Of a DNA stretch of 64,000 nucleotides, positions 11,439-23,472 are shown piece after piece (position 1 is the first letter of the stretch; each line of letters begins with the position of its first letter). A program made the translations under genes and the position numbers. The notes under the pieces are model-generated. The model worked only from the letters and a program-made list of their open reading frames with translations. It was not told the DNA's origin and did not search any database. The stretch comes from Pachypanchax playfairii (taxonomy: Eukaryota; Chordata; Actinopteri; Cyprinodontiformes; Aplocheilidae): assembly GCA_006937955.1 (NCBI GenBank), contig SSNP01000122.1:356077-420076 (forward strand), in the 5' to 3' direction.

Positions 11439-11932
11439 GTAACGCGTCTCCTGCTGTCCTGGCGTATCATTTCTTTGCAACAGGGTCAGTGTAGTATGAA
11501 CAGAAACTGGCTCCGTCAGTACGCTGCCATGTGGGAGCACATTTGCCTTTGCGTGAATCCAGCTTAAGACCACAAAACCACAGAGGATGGTCAGATCCTG
11601 TGCATTACCAGGACTGAACTGCCAGCTATTCAAGAACTCTACAGAGCTGTTAGATAGAAGGTGGAGAAACAATTTGTGATCCCTGCCAACCCACCAAGAA
11701 ACTGCTAACACCTGCTAACCCACCCAGAAACTGCTAACACCTGCTAACCCACCCAGAAAACCCAACACGCTCCTGCCAACAGATTCAAGAATAGATCTTG
11801 AATCTTACAATGTAGTTGAGATTCAGAAAGTCAAAACTAGTTGACAGGAGATCATAAAATAATAATTAATGTGCTAATTATTCTAATACAATTTTTTGTT
11901 AATTAAAATGGTCTGTATTTGAATATAGTGTT

Positions 11933-12107
11933 TTTCTAATCTTAGTGCCCATCCAAAGCACTTTTATACTACATTCACCCATTCACACACACCGATATGT
12001 AAACCAGGGTGCTACATGGGGTTCAGTGTCTTGCCCAAGGACACTTCAACATGTGGAGGAGAGAAGATGGAAGCCAGTCACTCCCTCTGAGCCACAGCCA
12101 CCCCTGT
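11933..12107 (-). mobile_element. tRNA-derived SINE (family 2), partial (unit B)
   Basis: Counterpart of 7640-7813, with the same truncation. Confidence 0.85.
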
Positions 12108-12353
12108 GAATGAATAATTAATTTGTAATTTTATTATTTGCAGTTACTGTGACTATGTAAAAAAAAATCATAAGAATATTAAACATGTGATGTAAAAGCT
12201 TCACTTTCTGATTATTGGTTAGGCTGATGATGATTATCTTTTAGTCATGCAGCTCTTGCTTTATACTGCTTGAGGACATACTGATCAAATTTCTTCACTT
12301 TGTTGTCTTTACTCTTCATGTATGTTGTCATCCATTTTAATTATTTCTGTAGA

Positions 12354-13712
12354 CCTAAACCTAATGACTGGTTGGGCCACCCTTAGCAGCAATAACTGCA
12401 ATCAAGTGTTTGCGATAACTTGCAACGAGTCTTTTACAGCTCTGGAGGAATTTTGGCCCACTCATCTTTGCAGAATTTTTGTAATTCAACTTTAGTTGAG
12501 GGTTTTCTAGCATGAACTGCCTTTTTAAGGTCATGCCATAGCATCTCAATAGGAGTCAGGTCAGGACTTTGACTAGGCCACTCCAAAGTCTTCATTTTGT
12601 TTTTCTTCAGCCATTCAGAGGTGGATTTGCTGATGTGTTTTGGGTCATTGTCCTGCTGCAGCACCCAAGATCGTTTCAGCTTGAGTTGACGAACAGATGG
12701 CCGAACATTCTCCTTCAGGATTTTTCAGTAGACAGTAGAATTCATGGTTCCATCTATCACAGCAAGCCTTCCAGGTCCTGAAGCAGCAAAACAACCCCAG
12801 ACCATCACACTACCACCACCATATTTTACTATTGGTATGATGTTCTTTTTCTGAAATGCTGTGTTACTTTTACACCAGATGTAACAGCACATTTGCCTTC
12901 CAGAAAGTTCAACTTTTGTCTCATCAGTCCACAAGGTATTTTCCCAAAAGTCATTGAGATGTTTCTTAGCAAAATTGAGACGAACCCTAATGTTCTTTTT
13001 GCTTAACAGTGGTTTGCATCTGGGAAATCTGCCATGCAGGCTGTTTTTGCCCAGTCTCTTTCTTATCTTGTCTGCAGTTCTTTAGATGTTGTTCTGACGT
13101 CTTTTGTGACCTCTCGGATGAGTTGTCTCTGCGCTCTTGGAGTAATTTTGGTCGGCCAGCCACTCCTGGGAAGGTTCACTACTGTTCCATGTTTTTGCCA
13201 TTTGTGGATAATGTCTCTCACTGTGGTTCGCTGGAGTCCCAAAGCTTTAGAAATGGCTTTATAACCTTTACCAGACTGATAGAGCTCAATTACTTTTGTT
13301 CTCATTTGTTCCTGAATTTCTTTGGATCTTGGCATGATATCTAGCTTTTGAGGTGCTTTTGTTCTACTTCTCTGTGTCAGGCAGCTACTATTTAAGTGAT
13401 TTCTTGATTGAAACAGGTGTGGCAGGGATCAGGCCTGGGGGTGGCTACAGAAATTGAACTCAGGTGTGATACACCACAGTTAGGTTACTTTTTAACAAGG
13501 GGGGGATTCCTTTTTCACATAGGGCCATGTAGGGTTGGATTTTTTTCTCCCTAAATAATAAAAAACATCATTTAAAAACTGCATTTTGTGTTTACTTGTG
13601 TTATCTTTGACTAATGATTAACTGTGTTTGATGGTCAGAAACATTTTGTGTGACAAACATGCAAAAGAATAAGAAATCAGAAAGAGGGCAAATAGTTTTT
13701 CACACTACTGTA
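12354..13712 (-). mobile_element. Tc1/mariner element, left ITR missing (unit B)
   Basis: Same insertion as 8060-9401: same missing ITR at the left and the same retained ITR ending in TA (13711-13712). The internal deletions differ from unit A. Confidence 0.9.
12361..13335 (-). pseudogene. Tc1 transposase, decayed (unit B)
   Basis: Three blocks. The HTH region is at 13063-13335. The first Asp (MWTDETKVE) lies in 12725-12934. The LQQDNDPKH Asp and PIEMLWHDL Glu lie in 12434-12664, here with the C-terminal segment that unit A has lost (FCKDEWAKIPPEL). In turn a stretch of about 45 bp near 13070, present in unit A, is missing. Neither copy is derivable from the other by deletion alone, so the common ancestor was more complete than both. 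An in-frame stop between the DDE blocks is shared. Non-functional. Confidence 0.93.
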
Positions 13713-14317
13713 AATACACTAAAATGAACTGAATTAATTGGTGTTATTAGGTGAAATTTCTTTATTATTAAATAAGCAATAAAAAAGAAAAGCAATAAAT
13801 CATTTAGCAATATAACATCTTAAATGTTAAAAGATATAAATACAAGAGGTTTAGTTAAGGTCACATTAGGTAACTTTTTCTGTACATGTAAGTACATTTG
13901 TACAGCAGCAAGATATAACATTCACCTTGGCACCCAGGTACAAAATGTAGACAGGTACTTGGAAATTAAAGCTGTCAGATGTTCAAAGAACAAGCCTGTG
14001 CATGTTTTTTCTGAGAAGTGTGAGCGACACAAGAATTAAAAGCTGCGGATGCTTTGATGAGTAAATTACTTGAAGTTGTCAGGCTTTGTGAATTTACAGC
14101 TGAGAAGTGTTTTATTCCCTGGCTGTTAAAATGATTGTTGTCAAACAATATACAAAAGTGTAATTTCAGGTATAATAAGATACAATTACAACTAGTCTGA
14201 TTATCTATAAAAAGTTCAAAGGAAAAACCTTTTCATTTAGTAATTTACTGTATCTCACACAGTCCCATCAAAATCTGACCCACAATCCATAGAAAGAAAC
14301 ATAAACCTCCTTTAAAT

Positions 14318-14748
14318 AAAACATTTTAACTGAATCAAGGAGGATACAAGTGCCAAACACTGTTGCCTGTCATCTTAGAAATGTAACTAACAATGTCTGC
14401 AAGCCCAGTCCCGCTATCCTCATACCCAGGTTATATAGAAGGGACTTGATGGTATCATGTTGATTGGTGGGCTATACAGACTGCAGTGGCCATCAGCCTG
14501 CATTTATGGTCTCCATGGTAGCCATCTGTCGCTTTCCTCACAAGCAGCATGAAAAAAGAACAATCCTGTAAGACCGCAGTGAATCATGATTTTCCAGTGA
14601 CTCCCATCACTTCCATCAGTGTCTGATTGCTTTGGTCTGACAGCAAAGGTCCAGAACACTCAGGTCATGTCATCTAGCTCTGTGAATGAAAACATGCTAA
14701 TCAGACAAGTTGGATCATCAAGTCAGAAGTGTTGCTCTAGAGATGTCC
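14318..14748. other. Unassigned spacer after the tandem duplication
   Basis: Appears single-copy in this window; I see no gene or repeat in it. Confidence 0.5.
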
Positions 14749-15197
14749 TTAAAGATCCAATATGTAAGAATTAGACCTCGTCGTCAAATAAGAGTACCAC
14801 AGTCCATGTAGAAAAACGAACCCATCCACTCTCAGCCACTCTCCCCCTCCCCTTCCAGATTGTTCTGCTGGGTTGCCAGTTCCAGTGCTGGTCCTCATTT
14901 TGTTTCTCTTATATTTGTTCAATTTTTGGGAAAGATGTCGTAGTTTCTTAGGTTTATTACAAGTTACATCAGGGCTGCTTCTTTTACTCTTTGCTGCTGG
15001 TCGTTGTGGAACTGCAGACTGTGCAACCTTGCAGACTCACATGTGATTGGCTATGGAAACAGGAAGTTTGGATGTGTAAATAATGATTCCACTTTGTAAT
15101 GATTCCTGCAAAGTGACTTTACCTTCAACATCAGTGGGACATTAGACTGTTGTGAGACTGTGAGTATTCACTGTAAAATTCTTACATACTGTACCTT
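14749..15197. mobile_element. MITE-C copy 1 (TTAA type)
   Basis: Left end TTAA at 14749; right end inverted AAGGTACAGTATGTAAGAA (ending 15197). The interior aligns with 57430-57987 with several indels. TTAA followed by AGG is the terminal signature of T2/Kolobok MITEs known from Xenopus. No coding capacity. Confidence 0.75.
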
Positions 15198-16384
15198 GAA
15201 GTTTAAAATATAATCATCCAAACTAGTTTTAGCTGCTGATTTTAACAACAATTAAGATTTATCGTGGTGTAAAATGAGATAAATCTGTTTTAAATTATTT
15301 AATCATTGGCTGAGACTCCTGTCAATGTCATATTTTAGTCTACCATGGATGGAAAAATTGCTTATGTCTGGGCAAGACTAACAAAACAAAAACCAAAAGA
15401 TAAAATGTAATTTCTTCCATTTGCCCTCCCTAAACATCGTTTGACATCTTAAACTAGTTTTGTCTGTGATTATCTCAAGAGAAACACCTGCATTTAGTCT
15501 ACGATGTCAGCCAAATAAACTCAAACACACTACTCTGTCATGGGTTTATGTTTTTAAATTACAAGCTCCTTTCTGTTACTGCATAATTAGTCCTTTTTAC
15601 TATGTTACAAAACATTTTTAAACAAATAGGAGCATTTGGAAACAATTATTAGTGCAGAAATTAAGCTTATTCTCTTCTTATGTGGGTTTTTAGATAAAGT
15701 TTTGATGTGCACCTTTAAAAGACGTAGACAGAAATAAACTCATACTCTTTTCTCCTTTTAAACATAAGTGCAGAACACACAGTAAGTTTCCATGATCCTG
15801 TAGTTGGATCTGAGCTCATCCAAACTTTATACTTGCTTGAGTGGTGGTGTTAAAGTTGAACATATGTGCACACATTTGGTTTCACACTCTCCTAAAGATC
15901 ACAAACAAGTAGATAACCCCAACCCCCACATGCACAGACACACACTCATCCTTCCACACATACACGACTGACACGTCATGAACTCGCCAATTGCCAGTTA
16001 TCAATTGAATGCAAATCCCTGACTGGCAGCGTTCCATCCAAACTTTAGACTAATGTTTCTTCTCACAGTTCCCCAAAGGGATCCAGCGGCATCATTCAGC
16101 TTCTCCTCTTTTCTTTCTATGGAAAAGTTGCAGTAGCCTCTCAAGAGAATCATTGTTTTTCTGATCTATGTCCACTATTTAGACATGGAGGTTCAACACA
16201 ACTGCCTTTATCCACAGACATAAACATCTTGTTGTACATTAGGGGTCTTTGTTTAAGGCTAAGTTGAAACTCAAATTGAGGAACTGTTAAACAAAATTTG
16301 TACAAAAGTCCAAAAGTTTCTAGATAAACAATTTTGGGGCCCAACTTTGACTAGGTATTAATGACTGGAGCTGGTTGATCTAAC
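15198..16384. other. Unassigned AT-rich spacer
   Basis: No domain-bearing frame. A run of CA-rich sequence lies near 15930-15970. Confidence 0.5.
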
Positions 16385-17244
16385 TTCATATCCAGTGCTT
16401 AAAGTAACGGCGTTACTCAACGTGGTTGGATTTTCAATAACAAAATAATCTAATTAATTACAGTTTCCAATTGTTCAACGCTGTTATTGTTAGTGAATGT
16501 AAAATGTAGTGCGTTACTATGACCTGGTAATATAAACTGCGTAATGTCAATGCATTGCTAGCTACACTTACACACACAAACGGGGTTGTGGGGAGGCTGG
16601 GTGGGTTACGAGATAGGCGATTACTATTGACTAAGAAGGAGTCCCATGTTTCATGGTAGCCAATCAGAGCCATCAGAAAGGACGCATGCGTACCCCCTCA
16701 CAAACTTGGCAAAGCAGCAGAAATGGCGAGTCTGGAGCAGTCCAAAAGGAAAGTTGTTTTTTTCAAGGTGAAGATAAGAGCACTACTTCAAATCCATTGA
16801 GGTCAAGGGCAAGAATACTTTAGTTTCTACAAGCACACTTCATATTTTTTAACTGTTTTCTTTTAATGAATATACTTACTGATTGTGTACCAGACCAGTT
16901 GTCTGAGATTGTGACTTTCTTTAATAAAGACTAGACACTTTATATTGTTTACTTGTTTTTTATTTTTTAAATATATTACTTGAAGTTCAGGACAAATCTT
17001 TGTCTGTCTAATTGCAATAAATATAGAATGTTATTTACAGTTATTTGTCTGTTTTACTCATTTCTACTGACTTGTGAAACCTTCTAAAAAATCAAAATTC
17101 TTTTATGCATTGCCACTTTTTTCAGTCAGTTACTTTCTCGGGTAACTAGTTACTTTTTTGTAGAGTAATTCAGTTACTAACTCAATTACTTTTTGGAACA
17201 AGTAGTGAGTAACTATAACTAACTTTCCCATAACTGGTCATATC
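16385..17244 (+). mobile_element. hAT-type non-autonomous element with 8-bp TSD
   Basis: Element 16393-17236, flanked by TTCATATC (16385-16392) and GTCATATC (17237-17244): 8 bp, 7 matching, as expected for hAT. Ends CAGTG and inverted CAGTT. Subterminal GTAAC/GTTAC motifs are repeated on both sides. An ATG near 16723 opens a short frame reading MASLEQSKRKVVFF, perhaps the transposase N-terminus of the parent. The rest of the transposase is missing. Confidence 0.75.
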
Positions 17245-18504
17245 CATCTCATTGCTTTTATGTACACAGCAGTTGCTGCTTTGCACTCCATTGAAATGAA
17301 ATGTTGACTATTCTGCATCATGCATTCATGATATATTGACCACTGGCACATACAAATATTAATATTCTCATTGAAAAACAAAAGTTATGTGTTTCTACTA
17401 ATACAACCCTATAACACACTCGAATTATGCAGTTTTTTTAACTTTTTCTCTAAGTAGAAGTTTGGAAGATGTTTGTGCTTCTATCCAGTCATTATGAGAA
17501 ATAAATTCTTTGTCCACGTTTCATGTAAGTAATTATAATCAAGGCAAGCTGTATTTCACCAGCACTGTAGTTTTAATCAACATGGATGGTGATGAATAAA
17601 TGCACACATCAGAACAAACATGTACACATTGCTCAGACACATCAGATACACACACATTTAAACAGGAATTCAGCTTTAGGGCTTTTTTCTTTTTATGTAA
17701 ATGAATGACCCTATTGACACTGTCAGCAGCTGAGAAACAGCTTGAATCACTTCATAAGCTGACGGTACAGTTCGGCTCAGATACACTAACATGGTTACAC
17801 ATGTGGCATGCAGCTCTTTTCTCACATCGGTTCTGCTATTCTCAGTCAGTTATTTAGTTTTGTTGTGCACTTTGGAGAGTTGATGATATAAATTAAACAT
17901 TACATGCATGTTGTAATTATTATGAGGCAGCAGGACCAGTCAATCACTGACTCCAATTGAGAATTTAAATCAAAAAGATGCAGCACATGCCAGCTGTAAC
18001 ATGAATGGGTGTGCCTCAGTTGAGAGAGAAAAACACCCTCATGGCATCTCTGAAGTGGTGTTGATTAAACTTGAGTGATACCATTGAGGGACGGAAAGGG
18101 TTATCCAAAAAACTGAATAAAGTTGGTTCGGTATAAGATCTGTTTTGGTTGGTTTGTTATAGCTTTGAGGATTTGGGGGAATTCTGGGAGATCCTTTGCC
18201 CATCTGGCCTGCCAGATGATGAAACAGATGTTGCTGTCACTCATAAATCCAAAACAGTAGATGTGGTAAAAGTTTAATTTCTGACTAAAATAGTTGTTTT
18301 TTAACCAGATAGCTGTGGAGATATGGAGTTTATAAGGGCTCTAAAAAAAAAACTTGCAAACTCTAAAAATGTCCTTTCACTTTGTAATGTACTTCAGCTC
18401 TACACAACCTTCCTTATGACAGTTTCATGCAGATTTCAGTTACACCAATTACACAAGATGAATGTTTGTAGTCCATTTACTAATTTAGTTCTTTATTGCC
18501 CACA
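17245..18504. other. Unassigned AT-rich spacer
   Basis: No gene or repeat recognised. Confidence 0.5.
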
Positions 18505-18930
18505 CCAAGAATAATAATAAAAATTATCCCACGATACGATACATATCTCTATAAATTGATCACGATACGATACACACGCATTTTCAACAAAACAAAACTC
18601 TGGATAATATTTATTTTGCTTTGATACTATACTAACTTATTCACTTTTACATCAGTTTATAGTATTTTATTATGTCACAAAATAAAATCCTTACTTAGAA
18701 ATGTGTAATAAGAGTTATTTAGTAAAGCTTCATGTATTTTTAATAGTTGCTCATCACAGTAACATATTGCCAATACAAAGCCACTGATTCATTTTCACGT
18801 CAGTTCAGAGTCTTTTTTTCAGTGGAAAACCTTTTTTATACAATGTTATAGTGCATGTTTTCCCACCTTGAGGTGGTCAGTACAACACGTTTACTGTATC
18901 GATATTATAATAACCCTATTATAACCCTAA
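18505..18930. mobile_element. Possible hAT-like fragment with CGATACGATAC subterminal motifs
   Basis: CACGATACGATAC occurs twice (about 18531 and 18560), and CTGTATCGATATTATAA lies near 18895. Such repeated GATAC motifs are typical of fish hAT MITE ends. Exact termini and TSD not found. Confidence 0.35.
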
Positions 18931-18942
18931 CCCTTCCTCCTT

Positions 18943-19184
18943 GTAAATGGTGTGCACTTATATAGCGCTTTAATTAGGTCCTACGACCCCCAAAGCGCTT
19001 CACACTACAGTTTTTTTTTGTCATTCACCCATTCACACGGGAGAGGGTAGGGCTAACACTCATACAACCCGGGTTCAGTGTCTTGCCCAAGGACACTTTG
19101 ATATGTGGCGGTGGAAGCCGGGATCAATCCACCAACCTTCAAGTTGGAGGACAACCGCTCTAACCACTGAGCCACAGTCGCCCT
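18943..19184 (-). mobile_element. tRNA-derived SINE (family 2), near full length
   Basis: Minus strand begins AGGGCGACTGTGGCTCAG (A box region) and carries a degenerate B box, the TGTCCTTGGGCAAGACACTG body and a 3' AAGCGCTATATAAG-type tail. Closely related to 23831-24110. Confidence 0.9.
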
Positions 19185-19441
19185 GTATAGCAATCGATGT
19201 ATCTTTACAGAGCAATAAAAAAGCTGTTACTGTTTTTTCCTATCATGTGTTTAGTGTTTTTTTTCAGTTTTTTATTTTTATATTTTAATAACTTGTTCTG
19301 TCCTGATTTGTTTGGCAGACAGAATTGTGGTTCTAGGTGTTCTTATTATATCAGGATAGATTTACTCTACAACAGCTGAGGTTTAATTTACTATTTCTGT
19401 TTTATAATGCATTTTATTTCTAAGGCACAACTAACCGTGTC

Positions 19442-20029
19442 TTACCCCGGGCTCACACTGCATCCAGATCCGATCCGGTGCGGCCCCCGCAGGTGTTCCG
19501 TAAGATTAAAATCCCTTTTGAAGGCTCACAGTAGCTCCGCACGGTGCGGGTCCGGTTACGGGGCCGTACGGCACAACGGAAAGAATCCGCAAGGTTCTAT
19601 TTTTCCGGACGCCGGAGAGGATCCGCATCAAGTTTGATTAAATCTGACGAGCTATACAGGAAGTGTGGCTTGAATATCCGGTGTTCTTTCAAAATAAATG
19701 AGTGTACAAACAATTGTAACTTGACTCTTCTTTTTAAACAGCACACGCGCTAATAGGAAATGTAAACATTACATCACACCCGGTGACACAGGGTCCCGAA
19801 AGCCTGCAGCACAACACCTTCTCACACATTTGCTAAATAATGGATGTGTTCTCGTGTGAAGTCCCGACAAAACGATAACCCACTTCTGTCCTCGCGAGTG
19901 CCGTTTTCTGCACCCAGCACCAGAGCTGGCCGCACTCTCTATCTGGAGCAGATGTGAGTGGTAGCTTGCGGAAAAACCACACCGAATCCGGACTGAAGCC
20001 GTTCCATAGGCAGTGTGAGCCTGGCGTTA
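19442..20029. mobile_element. PIF-Harbinger-type MITE with TTA TSD
   Basis: Element 19445-20026, flanked by TTA on both sides (19442-19444, 20027-20029). TIRs are CCCCGGGCTCACACTGC on the left and inverted CGCCAGGCTCACACTGC on the right. The 3-bp TWA duplication is the Harbinger rule. GC-rich subterminal ends contain CGG/CCG repeats. No transposase domain recognised. Confidence 0.8.
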
Positions 20030-20830
20030 TTTCGAAGACGAGTGGAGAGACAGAGAGACAATGACATTTAAATAACAACATTAACGGGGGGGCAACACAG
20101 TGTTGTTGTTAATCATGATGAGAAGGATATTCCAGAGGGTCAGGCAGACACAGACCTGCACCCCAACACCCTGTAATACTGTAAGTACAAGCAGGGTCGT
20201 GATGGAACCCCACAGAGAGGCGAGCCAGGAAGGAGACTAGGGTAGTGGCCCCCATCCACATTCAGACCAACCCCAAACCCAAGCAGCTTGCCAGGAGCCC
20301 ACTGCGCCACAATAGCAACCAGGTGAGCCCCCACCAAACGGAGTCGAGCTACATTCACACCAGGACAGCCGGCAACACCCTCCAGGGCACCTGAAGGCAT
20401 CCCACCTCCACCTCCATATAGAACCTGGAGCAGAGGCCGTGGGGGTGAAGCCCCCAATCCTCAGTTCACCCATTCAGCATGAGTCGTTTCAAGTGTGTTT
20501 GCAAGTGTCTGGGTGTGTGAGTGTGCTGTGATGGTGGGTAATGATGTACAGTATGTGACCCCACAAATGGGGAGGGCAGTCCTGGTAGGGACATTCTACT
20601 GCACCCCCAGAGCTGCTCCCCCTGTAACTACATTTGATAATGTAAAAAATATTAAGGAACAAGACTAGAGTGGGTGTGAGTGGACATGAAGGAGGCAGCC
20701 CCCACACACTCTCCCCCACCACCAAACCCCATCCCCCAAATCCTTAGTGCTATATGACACTGGCTGGGTACTGAAGAGCAGTGGGGGCTCCCCACACCTG
20801 GATGGGGCAGGTTCCTGACTGGACCCCCAT
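20030..20830. other. GC-rich low-complexity island
   Basis: C-rich plus-strand sequence, with CCCC runs and CACCTCCACCTCC, stands out from the AT-rich surroundings. It resembles untranslated regions of fish retroelements, but I cannot place it. The open frames on the minus strand are composition artefacts. Confidence 0.4.
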
Positions 20831-22218
20831 CTGGCCTTTGCCTATGTCTCTGTTTTTTCAGTTTAGTTCATCACATGATAGAAGAAATAAAATGTGCTTC
20901 ACCCAATTGGTGACTAGAACATCAAATAATTAAAGAGTTCATCAAATTAGATCACAGATGAAAACATCATCTGATAACCTTTTGGTTAAGCTTTGGTGTA
21001 CTTAGCTTTATTGTTTTTTGTTGATATCTATCATCTAGTTGCCTTTTTTTTTATTTACATTTTTGTATCCGCAATGCAGGCTTAAATAACAAAGCTTATC
21101 ATGAAAAAAGCAAATGCATCCAAGTTCTCTTTGCCATTTACTGTCACATTTATTTCCTTTTCTGTCTTTGAATAATAAGTTCACTAAAGTTTGACCCTGA
21201 AAGTCCTTATTTTTTAATTTACCCTCTTATGCACTTTTGCATAGCAGTAGTCCCACAACCAGAAATTGGAAGTCCTAAATTTCAGATACTGTCTGAGATT
21301 TTCCTGAAGCTGTCATTTATTTTCAGACTTTTGACAACCAGTCACCGCTGGACATGTCTCCCAATTTACGAGGATTTTTTCCAGCTAGCCAAAAAATGTG
21401 CAAATGTGTAAAAAGCTTTTTGTTTTTCTTTCCAAATCTTTCATGTAGTTAAGATTTTCAGCTTCTTGAGACTTTCCTGGGTAGGAGGGTTTTAAGATAT
21501 TTAGTAAATGCCAAAAACAGTGAGATGTGTCGTGTCAAACTGACCTTAATCGGCCTTTTTTTCTCTGTAACTGATCATGATACCACTGGCTCAGTTACCT
21601 CTCTGACTGAAAAATCTAAAAAGCAGATGGGAATTTAAACTCATGCAAAGTGTCGTTAAAAAGAGACAGTTGGAAAAATAGACAAATTTCATTTGAAGCT
21701 CTCTCCAGAATGAAAAACATTCCTCCAGATACAAACATATAATAAACTTAAATATGATAAATTATTAAGCATATCTAATCATTAAAGTGATAAAGTGATG
21801 CCTTTCCAATTACACTAACCATTCTAAACGTACTCCTAACATTGTGCCATTGGTTCCTTCTGAATTCCAGAAGTACTTATTTCAGATATTCAAACTATTT
21901 ACAGCCTGAGGAAGGAATCCTTCTCCCCTCAGTCCTTCTCAACCTGATTATATAAACAAGTATATCAGAAAGCAGCATTACCAACCAGTTTGAGGAACTT
22001 GCAGGCAGGTGGGTTTGATGTGTAAACTTAAATTGATTAATAATATCATGCTGTTTTTTTAACATTATCCAGTTTAACTGGTAGATTTTCAATGTTACCA
22101 GCCAATCACAATTTCTGACCAGTTTTTATTTGGGGAAAATAAACCAGATTATAAGTGCAACTGAATAAATGTAATCACATGATTTCCTTCTGGATATTTG
22201 AACATGTAAAGAGTAAAA
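20831..22218. other. Unassigned AT-rich spacer
   Basis: No gene or repeat recognised. Confidence 0.5.
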
Positions 22219-22837
22219 TTAAAGGTGGAATATGGAATATTTTCATAAAAAAGCAAAATATTTAACAATCTAATGCCTCCACAGGATGTTTGGAGTGTAG
22301 AATGAAAATACAGTATTTCCTTTAAAAATTATATTTGAAGTAAAATATTTTTTCTGATCGGCATGATGTTGGCGTTTTGTTTACATCTACCAGCCGATAG
22401 TCAGTACGTTTCCATACACACCTAAATCGAGCTTTTGGCAGAAGTCGGACTAAGGATTAGCCCCCTGGCGAGAGCCGCATCCCAGTTTACACGTCACTTT
22501 GAATGTCGAATTATTGAAAGAAGTGCGCTCACCGCCGCTACGGTAGGTGGCGCCATGTGACCCTTCGCGTGGGCGTTCTTCCAGTTCACGTCAAACAAAG
22601 AAACAGTTGCGTTAGTGAAAAAATTTAAAATGTACTGATCTTCCACTTCCGCTTAAGTTAATCACCATCTTCGTCTTCTTCTTCGCTTACTGTGTCATTT
22701 CCTGAAGGGGTGGGCCAGATAGCTCGACTAAGCAGCCAGAGCGTTTACATGCAGAGAAATTCGAATTTGAATCGCATTATCTGGGTAGCTTAGTCAGACT
22801 ATTCAAAGTCCAGTTCGGTTCGATTTCTACTACTACT

Positions 22838-22890
22838 ACTGTCATTTAGCAGACGCTTTTATCCAAAGCGACTTACATTGAGAGAACATA
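22838..22890. mobile_element. HE/V-SINE-type conserved box fragment
   Basis: The stretch with GTCATTTAGCAGACGCTTTT and CAAAGCGACTTACAT is a motif common to a fish SINE family. Only about 50 bp is present, next to a CTA trinucleotide run. Confidence 0.55.
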
Positions 22891-22990
22891 CAAGCAAGAA
22901 ATCAAAGAGAAGGAAACAATATAAGGAGGCGGACTGTTTGGAGTCCAGTTTAATTCCGACGCTGATACATCAAGTGTATCAATTTTTTTT

Positions 22991-23000
22991 NNNNNNNNNN
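22991..23000. other. Assembly gap (10 N)
   Basis: Ten consecutive N following a T homopolymer. Confidence 0.99.
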
Positions 23001-23472
23001 GCCCTGCGGGACACCCGTTGCCAGCTCATGCAGACTGGACATCTGTCCATGCCACGAGACTCTGAAAGATCTTTCCGCAATTCAGTCCGACTAAGCCATT
23101 TACATGCGTTTCAGAAGACCGATTTCAGTCAGACTAAGGCAATAAATCGAATTTCTCTGGCTGCATGTAAATGTACTGAGTGGGCAGAGTAGCAGGCATC
23201 ATTGTGGGTTGCCTATTACGGTGAATAGTCTGTAATAGCGAGGCTGGTACTGTGGAGGGGGTTGGAGTTGGTGGTTGAGAAGCTTCTTCAGAGTCCCGGG
23301 ATTTTGTTGAGGAGCAACCGGAGAGGCTTGGGGGCCAAATTGGGTGAGTAATTTTCATGGCATTGGAGCTTGTGCGGGGTTGCGAACCTGGCGCCCCGAT
23401 AGCTCGAGGCCTGTTCTGTTGATGTGGCTGCGGCAGCCGGGAACCGGTTCGTGTTCCATATTCCACCTTTAA

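Larger units (their letters stand above)
10004..14317. repeat. Tandem unit B (about 4.3 kb)
   Basis: Second copy of 5858-10002. Its first ~320 bp (10004-10324) repeat 5858-6178, including an 18-A homopolymer of the same length. It carries 119 bp (10325-10443) that unit A lacks. A 30-bp-class motif CTGCTAACACCTGCTAACCC is present twice here (11702-11750) but once in unit A. Confidence 0.95.
22402..23178. mobile_element. TIR element nested in MITE-D
   Basis: Left end CAGTACGTTTCCATACA; right end, read inverted, CAGTACATTTACATGCA. Inside, GAGAAATTCGAATTT near the middle and the inverted GAAATTCGATTTATT near the right end are further related blocks. A short SINE-tail piece (22838-22890, AGCAGACGCTTTTATCC) and a 10-N gap interrupt it. 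The flanking AGT on both sides is a possible 3-bp duplication. Superfamily unresolved. Confidence 0.55.
22219..23472. mobile_element. MITE-D (TTAA type) containing a nested TIR element
   Basis: TTAA at 22219-22222 and 23469-23472 encloses an inverted pair AGGTGGAATATGGAA (22223 on plus; 23468 on minus). TTAA plus AGG matches the T2/Kolobok MITE signature. The host element is about 470 bp once the nested element (22402-23178) is removed. Confidence 0.8.

Noticed and set aside
20140..20725. Minus-strand frames of 78-105 codons in the GC-rich island
   Set aside because: Gly/Pro/Trp-rich products from low-complexity C-runs; no homologous motif.
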